A DNA stretch of 64,000 nucleotides from Acidobacteriota bacterium (GCA_030949985.1 JAUZRX010000017.1:1-64000); one strand, 5' to 3'. Shown: positions 32,520 to 41,669, counted from the stretch's first letter. Numbers and translations: made by a program. The notes: generated by a model from the letters alone, not told the origin.

Positions 32520-34808
32520 ATGGACGAACGGCGGGAGATCTGGTGGCCTTCGCCGACGACCGAGTTGGCCGAGGTGGTCGCCATCGAAAGCCACCTGCCC
32601 TTCGTGGCCCGCCACGGCGGCTGCCTCGCTGAATTGCAGTTCAGCTTCGAGAGCTGGGGCAGGCTCAGCGCTGCCGGCGACAACGCCGTGTTGATCGTCC
32701 ATCCGATGACCGCCGACTGCCATGCGCGCAGCGCCGGCGAGGGACAGATGCCCGGCTGGTGGGAGCCCCTGATCGGTCCGGGGCGGGTGCTCGACACCGA
32801 CCGCTATTTCGTGGTCTGTCCCAACCTGCTCGGCGGCTGTTACGGCACTACCGGTCCCCGCTTCCCCCGGCCCGACGATCCCGAGGGCCGTCCCTGGCTC
32901 GATCACTTCCCCCTGCTGACCCCTCTCGACATGGTGCGCTCGAGCCGACTGTTTCTCGAGGCCATCGGCGTCCGGCGCCTGGAGATGGTCATCGGCCCGA
33001 GCATGGGCGGCATGGTGGCCTGGGAGTGGGCCGTCGAGGCGGGTGAGGAGGTGGGGCAGGTGGTGGTGGTCGCCGCCCCCCTGCGCACCACCCCCTACCA
33101 GATCGGGCTGAACTGGCTCCAGCGTCGGGGCATCGAGCTGGACATCTCCGGCGACGAGGTGATCGCCCGCTGGGGGCAGATGGTCGCCCGGGGCATCGGC
33201 ATGCTCAGCTACCGCTCCCCGGTGGGCATGGAGGAGAAGTTCGGCCGGGACTGGTTCAAGAAGCCGGGCCGCACCCTGGCCGAGCGCGGCATGTTCAACG
33301 TCGAGTCGTGGCTGCGGCATCACGGCAAGAAGATCACCCGGCGCTTCGACCCCTACACCTGGCTGCTCTATTCCCGGGCGATGGACCTGCATGACGTGGC
33401 GGAGGGCCGTGAAGGCCTGCTCGGCGCTCTCGACAGGGTGGCGGCCCGCTGCCTGGTGGTGGGGATCAGCAGCGACAACCTCTACTCGGCCGCCGAGGTG
33501 CGCCTGGGGGCCGACATCCTCCGGCACCTGGGCAAGAGGGTGGAGTACGCCGAGATTCGCTCGCCCCACGGGCACGACGCCTTCCTGCTGGAAACGGCCC
33601 AACTCGAGGGGATCCTGGCCGGTGCCCGCCCCCCCCAGCCGGTGGTCGTGCCCGCGACTCCGGGCCGGGAGGTGCGCCACGTGCGGCTGGCCCTGCTCGG
33701 TGGCGGCCGGGTGGCCCAGAGCCTGCTGGGGGTGCTCGAAGAGCGGGCCCGGTGGCTGGCCGACGAGCACGGTTTGCATTTCGAGATCGTCGAGATCTGC
33801 GACCTGGATGCCGACAAGGATTTCGCTCCGGCGGTACGGCGCCATCGCCTGAGCCACGATCCCGAGGCGCTGGTGCGGCGCGCGGATTTCGACGTGCTGG
33901 TGGAGCTGACCCGGGGCGGCGACGTGGCCCAGGTGGTGGCCGAGGCCCTGGCCGCCGGCCGCCCGGTGGTGACCCCCAACAAGATGTTGATTCACGATCA
34001 TGGTGCTCGACTCGAGGCCCTGGCCGTCGAGCACGGGGTGCCGCTGGCCTACCACAGCTCCATCGCCGCCGGCTGGCCGCTGCTCTACGCGGTGGAACGG
34101 CCGCTCCGCCAGGCGGACGTGCACACCCTCAAGGCCATCGTCTCGAGCACCTGCAACCTGGTGCTCGGGCGGATCGAGGAGGGCGACGACCTGGAGGGCG
34201 CGCTGGTCGAGGCCCAGCGCCTGGGACTGCCCGAGGAAGATCCCCACCTCGATCTCAGCGGCTGGGACACGGCCCAGAAGATGGCCCTGTTGATCACCCG
34301 GGCCCTGGGCCGGCGTTACGGGGCCGACGATCTGCCGACGATGGGCATCGAAGACCTCGATCCGCAACTGGTGCGTGCCGCTCCCGCCGCGGGCTTCCGC
34401 ATCAAGGCGGTGGGCCTCTGCCACTGGGGCGGCGGGCGGCCGGTGGCCTGTGTGCGTCCCATGGCGGTGACGACCGACGGCCACCTGGGCTCGGTGCGGG
34501 GTGAGGGCAACGCCGTGGTGCTGGTAGGCGATGAACTGGGCGAGATGGTGCACATCGGCAAGGGCTCGGGGGTGCTTCCCGTGGCTACCGCGTTGATCAA
34601 CGACCTGGTGGGGCTGTTCGATACCCGTGTGAGCTGGACGGGTCGCTTCGATCCTGCCGGGCAGCCGCCCCGGGCTCCTGACTTCGCCCACTGGCTGATG
34701 CTGCGGGACGGGAAGGCGGTTGTCGGCGAGGCCGGCGGGGAAGGGGCCATACCGGTGTTGCGCTCGCTGCTCCATCCTCGTCCCGAGCCGACTTCCCTGG
34801 AGGCATGA
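32520..34808 (+). CDS. Homoserine O-acetyltransferase fused to homoserine dehydrogenase
   Basis: A 762-residue two-enzyme protein. Residues 1-375 are an alpha/beta-hydrolase of the MetX type: nucleophile elbow GPSMGGMVAWEWA, Asp in GISSDNLYSA and His in SPHGHDAFLLE. Residues 385-755 form homoserine dehydrogenase: Rossmann LALLGGGRVAQSLLGVL, TPNKMLI, SSTCNLVLGRIEEG and DLSGWDTAQKMALL with the catalytic Lys. No ACT domain is seen. Dehydrogenase makes homoserine from aspartate semialdehyde and acetyltransferase activates it for methionine synthesis, so consecutive steps are joined. Placed between the membrane protein and the GH13 gene; its stop overlaps the next ATG. Confidence 0.88.
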   Translation: MDERREIWWPSPTTELAEVVAIESHLPFVARHGGCLAELQFSFESWGRLSAAGDNAVLIVHPMTADCHARSAGEGQMPGWWEPLIGPGRVLDTDRYFVVCPNLLGGCYGTTGPRFPRPDDPEGRPWLDHFPLLTPLDMVRSSRLFLEAIGVRRLEMVIGPSMGGMVAWEWAVEAGEEVGQVVVVAAPLRTTPYQIGLNWLQRRGIELDISGDEVIARWGQMVARGIGMLSYRSPVGMEEKFGRDWFKKPGRTLAERGMFNVESWLRHHGKKITRRFDPYTWLLYSRAMDLHDVAEGREGLLGALDRVAARCLVVGISSDNLYSAAEVRLGADILRHLGKRVEYAEIRSPHGHDAFLLETAQLEGILAGARPPQPVVVPATPGREVRHVRLALLGGGRVAQSLLGVLEERARWLADEHGLHFEIVEICDLDADKDFAPAVRRHRLSHDPEALVRRADFDVLVELTRGGDVAQVVAEALAAGRPVVTPNKMLIHDHGARLEALAVEHGVPLAYHSSIAAGWPLLYAVERPLRQADVHTLKAIVSSTCNLVLGRIEEGDDLEGALVEAQRLGLPEEDPHLDLSGWDTAQKMALLITRALGRRYGADDLPTMGIEDLDPQLVRAAPAAGFRIKAVGLCHWGGGRPVACVRPMAVTTDGHLGSVRGEGNAVVLVGDELGEMVHIGKGSGVLPVATALINDLVGLFDTRVSWTGRFDPAGQPPRAPDFAHWLMLRDGKAVVGEAGGEGAIPVLRSLLHPRPEPTSLEA

Positions 34809-36658
34809 TGGGTGGTTCTTCTGCTGGCCGCGCCGGGACGCCGCCGCCTCTCTACCTGCTGACTCCCGACTACACCAAGCTGTTGCCCGGCCTGCCGCCA
34901 CGGCTCGAGCAGCGGATCCAGGAGCGGGTGATCCGCCTCTACGGCGAGATCGAGGCCGACGCGATCACCAACGAGATCGACCGCCTGGTGCGGGTGCACA
35001 ACGCCCACAAGAGTGCCGAGCTGGAGGCCTGGGAGCAGGACTTCGACCCGCGGGAGAGGTTCAGCGAGAAGGACGTGATCCTGATCACCTACGGCGACCT
35101 GATCCTCTCCGAGTCGCGTCCGCCCCTGCGTACCCTGGCCGATTTCGCCGAGGTCTTCTTCCGCGGACTGATCACCACCCTGCACGTGTTGCCGTTTTAT
35201 CCCTACTCCTCCGACCGTGGCTTTTCGGTGATCGACTACCGGGCGGTGGACCCCCGGCTGGGAAGCTGGGACGACGTGGCGACGCTGAAGAAGTCGTTCA
35301 AGCTGATGTTCGACGGGGTGTTCAACCACGTCTCGTCCCAGAGTCGCTGGTTCGAGGAATTCCTCGCGGGCAATCCCGAAGAGCGGGACACTTTCATCGC
35401 CTTCTCCCGCGGGCTGGCCATCGACGACGACCGCCTCAAGCTGGTGCTCCGGCCCCGCACCTCCAGCTTGCTGACCCGGTTCGAAACCCTGCGCGGCCCG
35501 CGTTTCGTCTGGACGACATTTTCACCCGACCAGATCGACCTGAACTTCCACAACCCCAAGGTGTTGCTGCGCATCCTGGATATCTTGCTCTACTACGTTC
35601 GCCACGGAGCCGACCTGGTGCGCCTCGATGCGATCACCTACATCTGGGCCGAGCTGGGAACGAGCTGCGCCCACCTCGAGCAGACCCACGAAGTGGTGCG
35701 CCTGTTCCGCGACGTGCTCGATGCGGCGGCGAGAGACGTGGCCCTGGTCACCGAGACCAACGTCCCCCACAAGGAGAACATCACCTATTTCGGGACGGGC
35801 GACGACGAGGCCCAGATGGTCTACAACTTCGCCTTGCCGCCGCTGGTGCTGCACACCTTTCTGACCGGTAACGCCGAGGTGCTCAGCCGATGGGCGGCGG
35901 GACTCGAACCGCCTTCCGAGACGACGGCCTTCTTCAACTTCCTCGACTCCCACGACGGCATCGGTTTGTTGGGCGCACGAGGGATTCTCAGCAGCGAAGA
36001 GATCGACGCGATCTGCGCGATCACCCGCGGGCGGGGCGGCTTCGTTTCCATGCGCACCGACTCCGACGGTTCGAGTTCACCCTACGAGCTGAACATCACC
36101 TGGTTCAGCGCGCTCAATCCGGAGGATGCCGGCGAGCCCCGGGATCTGCAAATCGACCGCTTCATCGCCTCCCGGGCGGTGGCCCTGGCCCTGCGCGGAG
36201 TGCCTGGCATCTACCTGCCGAGCCTGATCGGTTCGAAGAACGACCTGGACGCGGTGATGGAGACCGGCTCCAAGCGCAGCATCAACCGCACCCGGATTCA
36301 TGAAGACCGCCTCTTCGCCGCCTTCCTCAGCAATCCGGAGAGTACCGGATACCGTATCGCCCGCCGGTACCTGGACATGATCGAAAGACGAGTGGCCGAA
36401 CCTTGTTTCCACCCGGCGGCGCCCCAGCGGGTGGTGCCCATCGACGATCGCGTCTTCTCCCTGCTGCGCATCAGCCGGGACGGCTCCCGCTGGGTATGGT
36501 GCCTGGTCAACGTCACTCCCGAGCCGCTGGAACTCGACCTGCCCCTCGCGGAGCAGGGCCTGGGGCGGCCCCTGGACGACATGCTCACCTCTCGCCCCGC
36601 AGACGGCCGGATCCACCTCGATCCCTACCAGGTCGCGTGGTTGCGCTCAGCCGGCTAG
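34805..36658 (+). CDS. GH13_18 phosphorylase, probably glucosylglycerate phosphorylase
   Basis: A 617-residue (alpha/beta)8-barrel enzyme of the sucrose-phosphorylase group. Visible motifs are FDGVFNHVS (region I), nucleophile Asp in LVRLDAITYIW, acid/base Glu in VTETNVPHKEN and the transition-state Asp in NFLDSHDGIG. The N-terminal helical extension plus LITYGDLI, DQIDLN and GTGDDEAQMVYNF follows glucosylglycerate phosphorylases (YcjM-like) more closely than the shorter sucrose phosphorylases. The likely reaction is reversible phosphorolysis of glucosylglycerate, a compatible solute. Translationally coupled to MetX-Hom by a 4-base overlap; the logic of that pairing is unclear. Confidence 0.82.
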   Translation: MMGGSSAGRAGTPPPLYLLTPDYTKLLPGLPPRLEQRIQERVIRLYGEIEADAITNEIDRLVRVHNAHKSAELEAWEQDFDPRERFSEKDVILITYGDLILSESRPPLRTLADFAEVFFRGLITTLHVLPFYPYSSDRGFSVIDYRAVDPRLGSWDDVATLKKSFKLMFDGVFNHVSSQSRWFEEFLAGNPEERDTFIAFSRGLAIDDDRLKLVLRPRTSSLLTRFETLRGPRFVWTTFSPDQIDLNFHNPKVLLRILDILLYYVRHGADLVRLDAITYIWAELGTSCAHLEQTHEVVRLFRDVLDAAARDVALVTETNVPHKENITYFGTGDDEAQMVYNFALPPLVLHTFLTGNAEVLSRWAAGLEPPSETTAFFNFLDSHDGIGLLGARGILSSEEIDAICAITRGRGGFVSMRTDSDGSSSPYELNITWFSALNPEDAGEPRDLQIDRFIASRAVALALRGVPGIYLPSLIGSKNDLDAVMETGSKRSINRTRIHEDRLFAAFLSNPESTGYRIARRYLDMIERRVAEPCFHPAAPQRVVPIDDRVFSLLRISRDGSRWVWCLVNVTPEPLELDLPLAEQGLGRPLDDMLTSRPADGRIHLDPYQVAWLRSAG

Positions 36659-36682
36659 CCGTCCGTCGGGCCCGCGCGCACG

Positions 36683-38059
36683 CTATTCCAGCGGCTCGAG
36701 GCGCGCGGTGAAGTGGCGCAGGAAGGGAGCCTCGTAGACCAGGCGCAGGCCGCGGATCGCTTCCCGGCGCTGGTAGACCTCGATGATCGCCTCGGCCACG
36801 TAGTCGATGTGGCTCTGGGTGTAGACCCGCCGGGGGATCGCCAGGCGCACCAGTTCCAGCGGACCGGGCAGCGCCTCGCCGGTGTGTGGGTCCTTCCGAC
36901 CGAACATCAGCGTACCGATCTCCACCGAGCGAATACCGGCCTCGTTGTACAGCTCGACGGCCAGGGCCTGGGCGGGGAACTCGAGCGGCGGGATGTGGGG
37001 CAGCATCGCCGCCGCGTCGATGTAGATCGCATGCCCTCCCGGGGGTTCGATGATCGGCACGCCCGCGTCGGAAATCGCCTGGCCCAGGTAGCTGGTGGAG
37101 GCGATACGATATTGCAGGTAGTCCTCCCGCAGTACCTCCTCGAGGCCGATGGCGATCGCTTCGAGGTCGCGGCCCGCCAGCCCGCCGTAGGTGGGAAAGC
37201 CCTCGGTGAGGATCAGCAGGTCCCGCTCCCGCTCGGCCAGGCGGTCGTCGTTGGTGCACAGGAAGCCGCCGATGTTGACCAGGGCGTCCTTCTTGGCCGA
37301 CATGGTGCAGCCGTCGGCGTAAGCGAACATCTCGCGGCAGATCTCGCGGATCGAGCGCTCGGCCTGGCCCTCCTCCCGCTGCTTGATGAACCAGGCGTTT
37401 TCGGCGAAGCGGCAGGCGTCGATGTAGAGCGGGATGCCGTGGGGCTCGAGGATCGCCTTGACCTCTCGGATATTGGCCAGCGAGACCGGCTGGCCGCCGC
37501 CCGAGTTGTTGGTCACGGTGATCATGCACAGGGGGATCCGCTCGGGTCCCACCTTTTCGATCAGCGCCGCCAGGGCCCGGGTGTCCATGTTGCCCTTGAA
37601 GGGGTGGAGGGCCGCGGGTCGCCGGGCTTCGGCGATGGGCAGGTCGACCGCCTCGGCGCCGGTGTACTCGCAGTTGGCCCGGGTGGTATCGAAGTGAGTG
37701 TTGTTGGGCACCACGTCGCCCTGCTTGCACATCACCGAGAAGAGGATCCGTTCCGCCGCCCGTCCCTGGTGGGTGGGGATCACGTGGCGGAAGCCGAAGA
37801 TGCCCCGCACCGCGTCCTGGAAGCGGTAGAAGCTCTTCGAGCAGGCGTAGGCTTCGTCGCCCCGCATGATCCCTGCCCACTGTTCGGCGCTCATCGCCGC
37901 GGTGCCCGAGTCGGTGAGCAGGTCGATCAGCACGTCGTCGGCGTTGACCTGGAAGAGGTTGTAGCCCGCCTCGGCGATGATGCGCTCCCGCTCGGCGCGG
38001 GAGGTCATGCGGATCGGCTCGACGACCTTGATCTTGAACGGCTCGATGATGGTTTTCAT
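36683..38059 (-). CDS. tnaA: Tryptophanase (tryptophan indole-lyase)
   Basis: A 458-residue beta-eliminating PLP lyase. The Schiff-base Lys is in CTMSAKKDALVNIGG, and the family signature appears in RFAENAWFIKQRE and IPTHQGRAAE. Tryptophanase and tyrosine phenol-lyase are close; two positions favour tryptophanase. Where phenol-lyase has Thr (FTTTR) this has Asp (HFDTTR), and where it has the substrate Arg in MERG this has SVEIG, as in TnaA. It would form indole, pyruvate and ammonia. Last of four genes, 28 bases after the oxoamine-synthase gene. No TnaC-like leader is directly upstream. Confidence 0.82.
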   Translation of the reverse strand: MKTIIEPFKIKVVEPIRMTSRAERERIIAEAGYNLFQVNADDVLIDLLTDSGTAAMSAEQWAGIMRGDEAYACSKSFYRFQDAVRGIFGFRHVIPTHQGRAAERILFSVMCKQGDVVPNNTHFDTTRANCEYTGAEAVDLPIAEARRPAALHPFKGNMDTRALAALIEKVGPERIPLCMITVTNNSGGGQPVSLANIREVKAILEPHGIPLYIDACRFAENAWFIKQREEGQAERSIREICREMFAYADGCTMSAKKDALVNIGGFLCTNDDRLAERERDLLILTEGFPTYGGLAGRDLEAIAIGLEEVLREDYLQYRIASTSYLGQAISDAGVPIIEPPGGHAIYIDAAAMLPHIPPLEFPAQALAVELYNEAGIRSVEIGTLMFGRKDPHTGEALPGPLELVRLAIPRRVYTQSHIDYVAEAIIEVYQRREAIRGLRLVYEAPFLRHFTARLEPLE

Positions 38060-38087
38060 CAGGGCTGCGCTCCGTGGTGCCGCCGGG

Positions 38088-39335
38088 CTACAGCCCGAAC
38101 TTGGCGATGATGGCCTTCTTGTCCAGGCCGAGGACCCCGTGTTTCTCGCCGATCGCCTTGAACTTGACCAGGGCCGACTCGAGCATCGGAATGTCGTGGT
38201 CGGCCGAGAGCTGGGTGCGAATCCGCGCCTGGCCGGCGGGCACCACGGGGAAGAAGAAACCGGTGACGTAGATCCCCTGCTCGTAGAGGTCCCGGGCGAA
38301 GTCCTGGGCCAGCTTGGCGTTGAAGAGCATGATCGGCACGATCGGGCTGTCGCCCGCCTTGATCACGAAGCCGGCCTCGCGCAGCGCCTGGCGCCAGAAG
38401 CGGGCGTTTTCTTCAAGTCGATCGCGTCGCTCGGTGGTGGCGGAGAGAATCTCCAGCACCTTGAGCGAGGCGGAGATGATCGGCGGGGCCACCGAGTTGC
38501 TGAACAGGTAGGGTCGGGCCCGCTGGCGGCAGAGGTCGACGATTTCCTGGCGCCCTGAGACGCAGCCGCCGCTGGCGCCACCCAGGCCCTTGCCCAGGGT
38601 GGTGGTGATGATGTCGATCTTGCCCATCACGCCGAAGTACTCCGGCGTGCCCCGCCCGGTCTTGCCGATGAAGCCCGAGGCGTGGGAGTCGTCGACGAAG
38701 ACCATCGCGTCGTACTTCTCCGCCAGGGCGACGATCTCGTCGAGGGGAGCCAGGTCGCCGTCCATGCTGAACACGCCGTCGGTGATGATCACCCGCAGGC
38801 GCTTGTCCTGGTGCTCTTCCAGCTTCTGCTCGAGGTGCTTCATGTTGGCGTGCTTGTAGGTGTCGTGCATCGCCTTGCACAGCCGGATGCCGTCGATGAT
38901 CGAGGCGTGGACCAGGCGGTCGGAGATCATCACGTCCTCGGGGCCCAGGATCGCTTCGAAGACCCCTGCGTTGGCATCCATGCAGCTCGGGAAGAGGATC
39001 GTGTCTTCGGTGCCCAGGAAATCGCTCAGCGCGTGCTCGAGCTTGCGGTGGATGTCCTGGGTGCCGCAGATGAAGCGCACGCTCGACATGCCGTAGCCCC
39101 GGGCGTCGAGGCCCTCGTGGGCGGCCTTGACCACCTCCGGGTGGGAGGACAGCCCCAGGTAGTTGTTCGAGCAGAGGTTGATCACCTCTCGCACGGCGGC
39201 GCCTTCCGGGTACTCCACCCGGATGTCCGCCGCCTGGGGCGAGTGGATCAGGCGCTCTTCCTTGTACAGCCCCTTGTCGCGGATTTCGCTCAGCTCGGCC
39301 TGGTAGGCCTCGCGCACCTTTTCCGAGTAGGCCAT
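38088..39335 (-). CDS. kbl: Kbl-like glycine C-acetyltransferase / alpha-oxoamine synthase
   Basis: A 415-residue fold-type-I PLP enzyme of the alpha-oxoamine synthase family, very close along its length to 2-amino-3-ketobutyrate CoA ligase: GLYKEERLI, INLCSNNYLGLSSHPEV, SVRFICGTQDIH, DGVFSMDGDLAPL, FVDDSHASGF and Schiff-base Lys in TTLGKGLGGASGG. Kbl joins glycine and acetyl-CoA or splits 2-amino-3-oxobutyrate. No threonine dehydrogenase gene is adjacent. Instead the gene follows an acyl carrier protein by 10 bases and an adenylate-forming ligase, so an acyl-ACP donor is conceivable. Serine palmitoyltransferase and BioF are related alternatives but fit less well. Confidence 0.85.
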   Translation of the reverse strand: MAYSEKVREAYQAELSEIRDKGLYKEERLIHSPQAADIRVEYPEGAAVREVINLCSNNYLGLSSHPEVVKAAHEGLDARGYGMSSVRFICGTQDIHRKLEHALSDFLGTEDTILFPSCMDANAGVFEAILGPEDVMISDRLVHASIIDGIRLCKAMHDTYKHANMKHLEQKLEEHQDKRLRVIITDGVFSMDGDLAPLDEIVALAEKYDAMVFVDDSHASGFIGKTGRGTPEYFGVMGKIDIITTTLGKGLGGASGGCVSGRQEIVDLCRQRARPYLFSNSVAPPIISASLKVLEILSATTERRDRLEENARFWRQALREAGFVIKAGDSPIVPIMLFNAKLAQDFARDLYEQGIYVTGFFFPVVPAGQARIRTQLSADHDIPMLESALVKFKAIGEKHGVLGLDKKAIIAKFGL

Positions 39336-39345
39336 GATGCCCTCC

Positions 39346-39600
39346 TCAGCCCAGGTGGCGCTGCACCAGCGCCATGATGCTGGCCACTGAATTGAACGCG
39401 TCGGGGGTGGCCTCCTCGTCGGGAATCGAGATGGCGTACTTCTTCTCCAGGAATCGCTTGAGGCTGACCATGGAGAAGCTATCGACGATGCCGCTGGTGA
39501 TCAGGGGCGTCGACTCGTCGAGTTCCATGTCGTCGTCGTCTTCGTCGAGGTACTCGTTGCGGATGTAGTCGATGATCAGGTCTTTCATGTCCTCGGCCAT
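39346..39600 (-). CDS. Acyl carrier protein
   Basis: An 84-residue acidic four-helix carrier. The phosphopantetheine-attachment Ser is in SGIVDSFSMVSL near residue 46, within the DS(L/F) motif. The DDDD run near residue 20 and EEKYAISIPDEEA are typical of dedicated ACPs rather than the fatty-acid-synthase AcpP (which reads DSLDTVEL). ATG 39600 has a GGAG-type site upstream. Between ligase (37 bases) and oxoamine synthase (10 bases), it may carry the ligase product to the synthase. Confidence 0.87.
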   Translation of the reverse strand: MAEDMKDLIIDYIRNEYLDEDDDDMELDESTPLITSGIVDSFSMVSLKRFLEKKYAISIPDEEATPDAFNSVASIMALVQRHLG

Positions 39601-39637
39601 CGCTCGGGCTCCTTCCTTTATGTTGGCTACCGATGGT

Positions 39638-41338
39638 TCAATCATCCTCGAGGGTGCTGGTGTCGCCGATCTGCTCGCCCGTTTCCCGGGCCTTGAGCAG
39701 GCGGCGCATGATCTTTCCGCTGCGGGTCTTGGGCAACTTGTCGACGAACTCGATCTCCTGGGGCATGGCCAGGGGCGAGAGCTTCTTGCGGATGAAGTTC
39801 ATGATCGAAAGCTCCACGTCGTCGCTCGGCTCCCAGCCGGGCCTGAGGGCCACGAAGGCCTTGACCACCTCCATGTTCACCGGGTCCGGCTTACCGATGG
39901 CCGCCGATTCGGCGACGGCCTCGTGCTCGAGCAGGGCGCTTTCGATCTCGAAGGGCCCCACCAGGTGGCCCCCCGTGTTGATCACGTCGTCGTCCCGCCC
40001 GCAGAACCAGAAGTAGCCGTCCTCGTCGACGCTCGCCCGGTCGCCGCAAATGTACCATCCCCCCAGGAACTTGCTGTAGTACGTGGCGGTGTTGTTCCAG
40101 TATGTGCGCATCATGCTCGGCCAGGGGGGCTTGATGGCGATCATCCCCACCTGGCCCGGCTCGCGCACTTCCTCGCCGGTCTCGGGGTCGACCACCGCGG
40201 CGGTGACGGCGGGGAAGGGTCGGCCCATGGAGCCGGGCTTGACCGGCAGCCCCGGGCGGTTGGTGATCATCATCGCACCGGTCTCGGTCTGCCAGAAGGT
40301 GTCGTGGAAGTCCAGGCCGAAGGCCTGACGGCCCCAGAGCACCCCCTCGGCGTTGAGGGGCTCGCCCACCGAGCACATGTGCCGCAGGGCCGACAGGTCG
40401 TGGTCCCGCGCGGCCTCCGCGCCGTCCTTCATCAGCATCCGGATCGCCGTGGGGGCGGTGTACCACACGCTGACCCGGTGGCGGGCCATGGCGGCGTACC
40501 AGCGCTCGCTGGAGAAGCCCGCGTCGAGGACGAACTGGGTCACTCCCAGCGACCAGGGGCCGATGATCCCGTAGCTGGTGCCGGTGACCCAGCCCGGGTC
40601 GGCGGTACACCAGTAGACGTCGTCTTCCCGCAGGTCCAGCACCACCTTGGAGGTCAAGTACTGGGCGACCACCGAGCCGTGGACGTGGAGTGCCCCTTTC
40701 GGCTTGCCCGTGGTGCCCGAGGTGTAGTGCAGCACCGAGGGGGACTCGCCGAAGGTGCGGGCGACGGGGAAGTCCTTGCGGCGGCCGCGCTCCATCGAGA
40801 AGGCCACCTCGCCCGATCGCAGGGGCTTGCCGGCGGGGTCGTGGTCGATCACCACCACCGTGTGCAGGGAAGGCACCCGCTCGCGGATCCGCCGCAGCTT
40901 GCCCAGGTGCCGCCGCTGGGTGATCACGCAGGACGCCTGGCTGTCGTCGATGCGCTGGAAGAGGGCCTCCTCGCCGAAGGCCGAGAACAGGGGCTGGACC
41001 ACGGCTCCCAGGCGCAGGATGCCGAGGAAACCGATGTAGAGTTCCGGGACCCGGTCGAGGAACAGGCAGACCCGATCCAGCGGCCGGATGCCCGCCTCCG
41101 CCAGGAAGGCCGCCCAGCCGCAGGACAGCTCCTTGAGGTCCTCGAAGGTGTAGGTGCGGGGCTCGCCGGCGTGCCCCTGGTGGATCAGCGCGGGCCGCCC
41201 GCCCCGGCCGAGGCGGAGATTGCGGTCGGTGCAGATCTCCGCGATGTTCACCGGGCCCGAGTCGCTCAGGCCCAGTTCTTCTGCCCCCCGGCTCCAGGTG
41301 ATGGAGTCGCCCTGCACGATTTTGCTCTCGCCGCTCAC
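39638..41338 (-). CDS. AMP-forming acetyl/acyl-CoA (or acyl-ACP) synthetase
   Basis: A 566-residue adenylate-forming enzyme with an AcsA-like length. P-loop YTSGTTGKPKGALH, FWQTETGAMMITNRPG (A5), YICGDRASVDEDGYFWFCGRDDDVI (A7-A8) and C-terminal lysine in LPKTRSGKIMRRLL (A10) are all present. The tryptophan in VYWCTADPGWVTGTSYG and the overall similarity point to small carboxylates such as acetate or propionate. First gene of the operon that includes ACP, Kbl-like synthase and tryptophanase. A terminator-like hairpin lies in the leader. It may load a CoA or the ACP encoded next. Confidence 0.87.
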   Translation of the reverse strand: MSGESKIVQGDSITWSRGAEELGLSDSGPVNIAEICTDRNLRLGRGGRPALIHQGHAGEPRTYTFEDLKELSCGWAAFLAEAGIRPLDRVCLFLDRVPELYIGFLGILRLGAVVQPLFSAFGEEALFQRIDDSQASCVITQRRHLGKLRRIRERVPSLHTVVVIDHDPAGKPLRSGEVAFSMERGRRKDFPVARTFGESPSVLHYTSGTTGKPKGALHVHGSVVAQYLTSKVVLDLREDDVYWCTADPGWVTGTSYGIIGPWSLGVTQFVLDAGFSSERWYAAMARHRVSVWYTAPTAIRMLMKDGAEAARDHDLSALRHMCSVGEPLNAEGVLWGRQAFGLDFHDTFWQTETGAMMITNRPGLPVKPGSMGRPFPAVTAAVVDPETGEEVREPGQVGMIAIKPPWPSMMRTYWNNTATYYSKFLGGWYICGDRASVDEDGYFWFCGRDDDVINTGGHLVGPFEIESALLEHEAVAESAAIGKPDPVNMEVVKAFVALRPGWEPSDDVELSIMNFIRKKLSPLAMPQEIEFVDKLPKTRSGKIMRRLLKARETGEQIGDTSTLEDD

Positions 41339-41404
41339 CTTGCTGTCTCCTCGGCGGGGGTGCCGACCCCCCTGCTCCAGGCTCGAAAACGGGTGGGAAA
41401 AGGT

Positions 41405-41430
41405 AAAAACCCGCCGGGTGACCCGGCGGC
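41405..41430 (-). terminator. Intrinsic-terminator-like hairpin in the ligase leader
   Basis: CCGCCGGG (41411-41418) pairs with CCCGGCGG (41422-41429) around a 3-base loop. Read on the minus strand the stem is followed by GTTTTTACC, a good U tract. It lies about 70-90 bases upstream of the ligase start, so it could be an attenuator in the leader, or it could stop antisense transcription from the RapA-like gene side. Confidence 0.55.
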
Positions 41431-41669
41431 GGCTGTCGATTATTCAGGCTGGCTTACAGTTTAGCATGCCCCTCCGGCGGGGCCACTGCCGCGAATCTCG
41501 CACTTCTCTCGCCGGATTTCATGAAACTACGCAGCTCCTCCGGTACAGCCGGACTCTCCTCCCGCCCCGCCCCGCACGACTCGGCTCTGCAGCCTCGGCC
41601 TCGAGATCGGCCGCCGTCTCCGTGTTGTATGCTGCCGCCGGGCGGGGATGGCCCGCCGCCGAGGGTGAG

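Noticed and set aside
36683-38059. Tyrosine phenol-lyase
   Set aside because: The Asp in HFDTTR and Ile in SVEIG match tryptophanase and not the Thr and Arg of phenol-lyases.
38088-39335. Serine palmitoyltransferase for sphingolipids
   Set aside because: The sequence follows Kbl along its whole length; no other sphingolipid genes are present.
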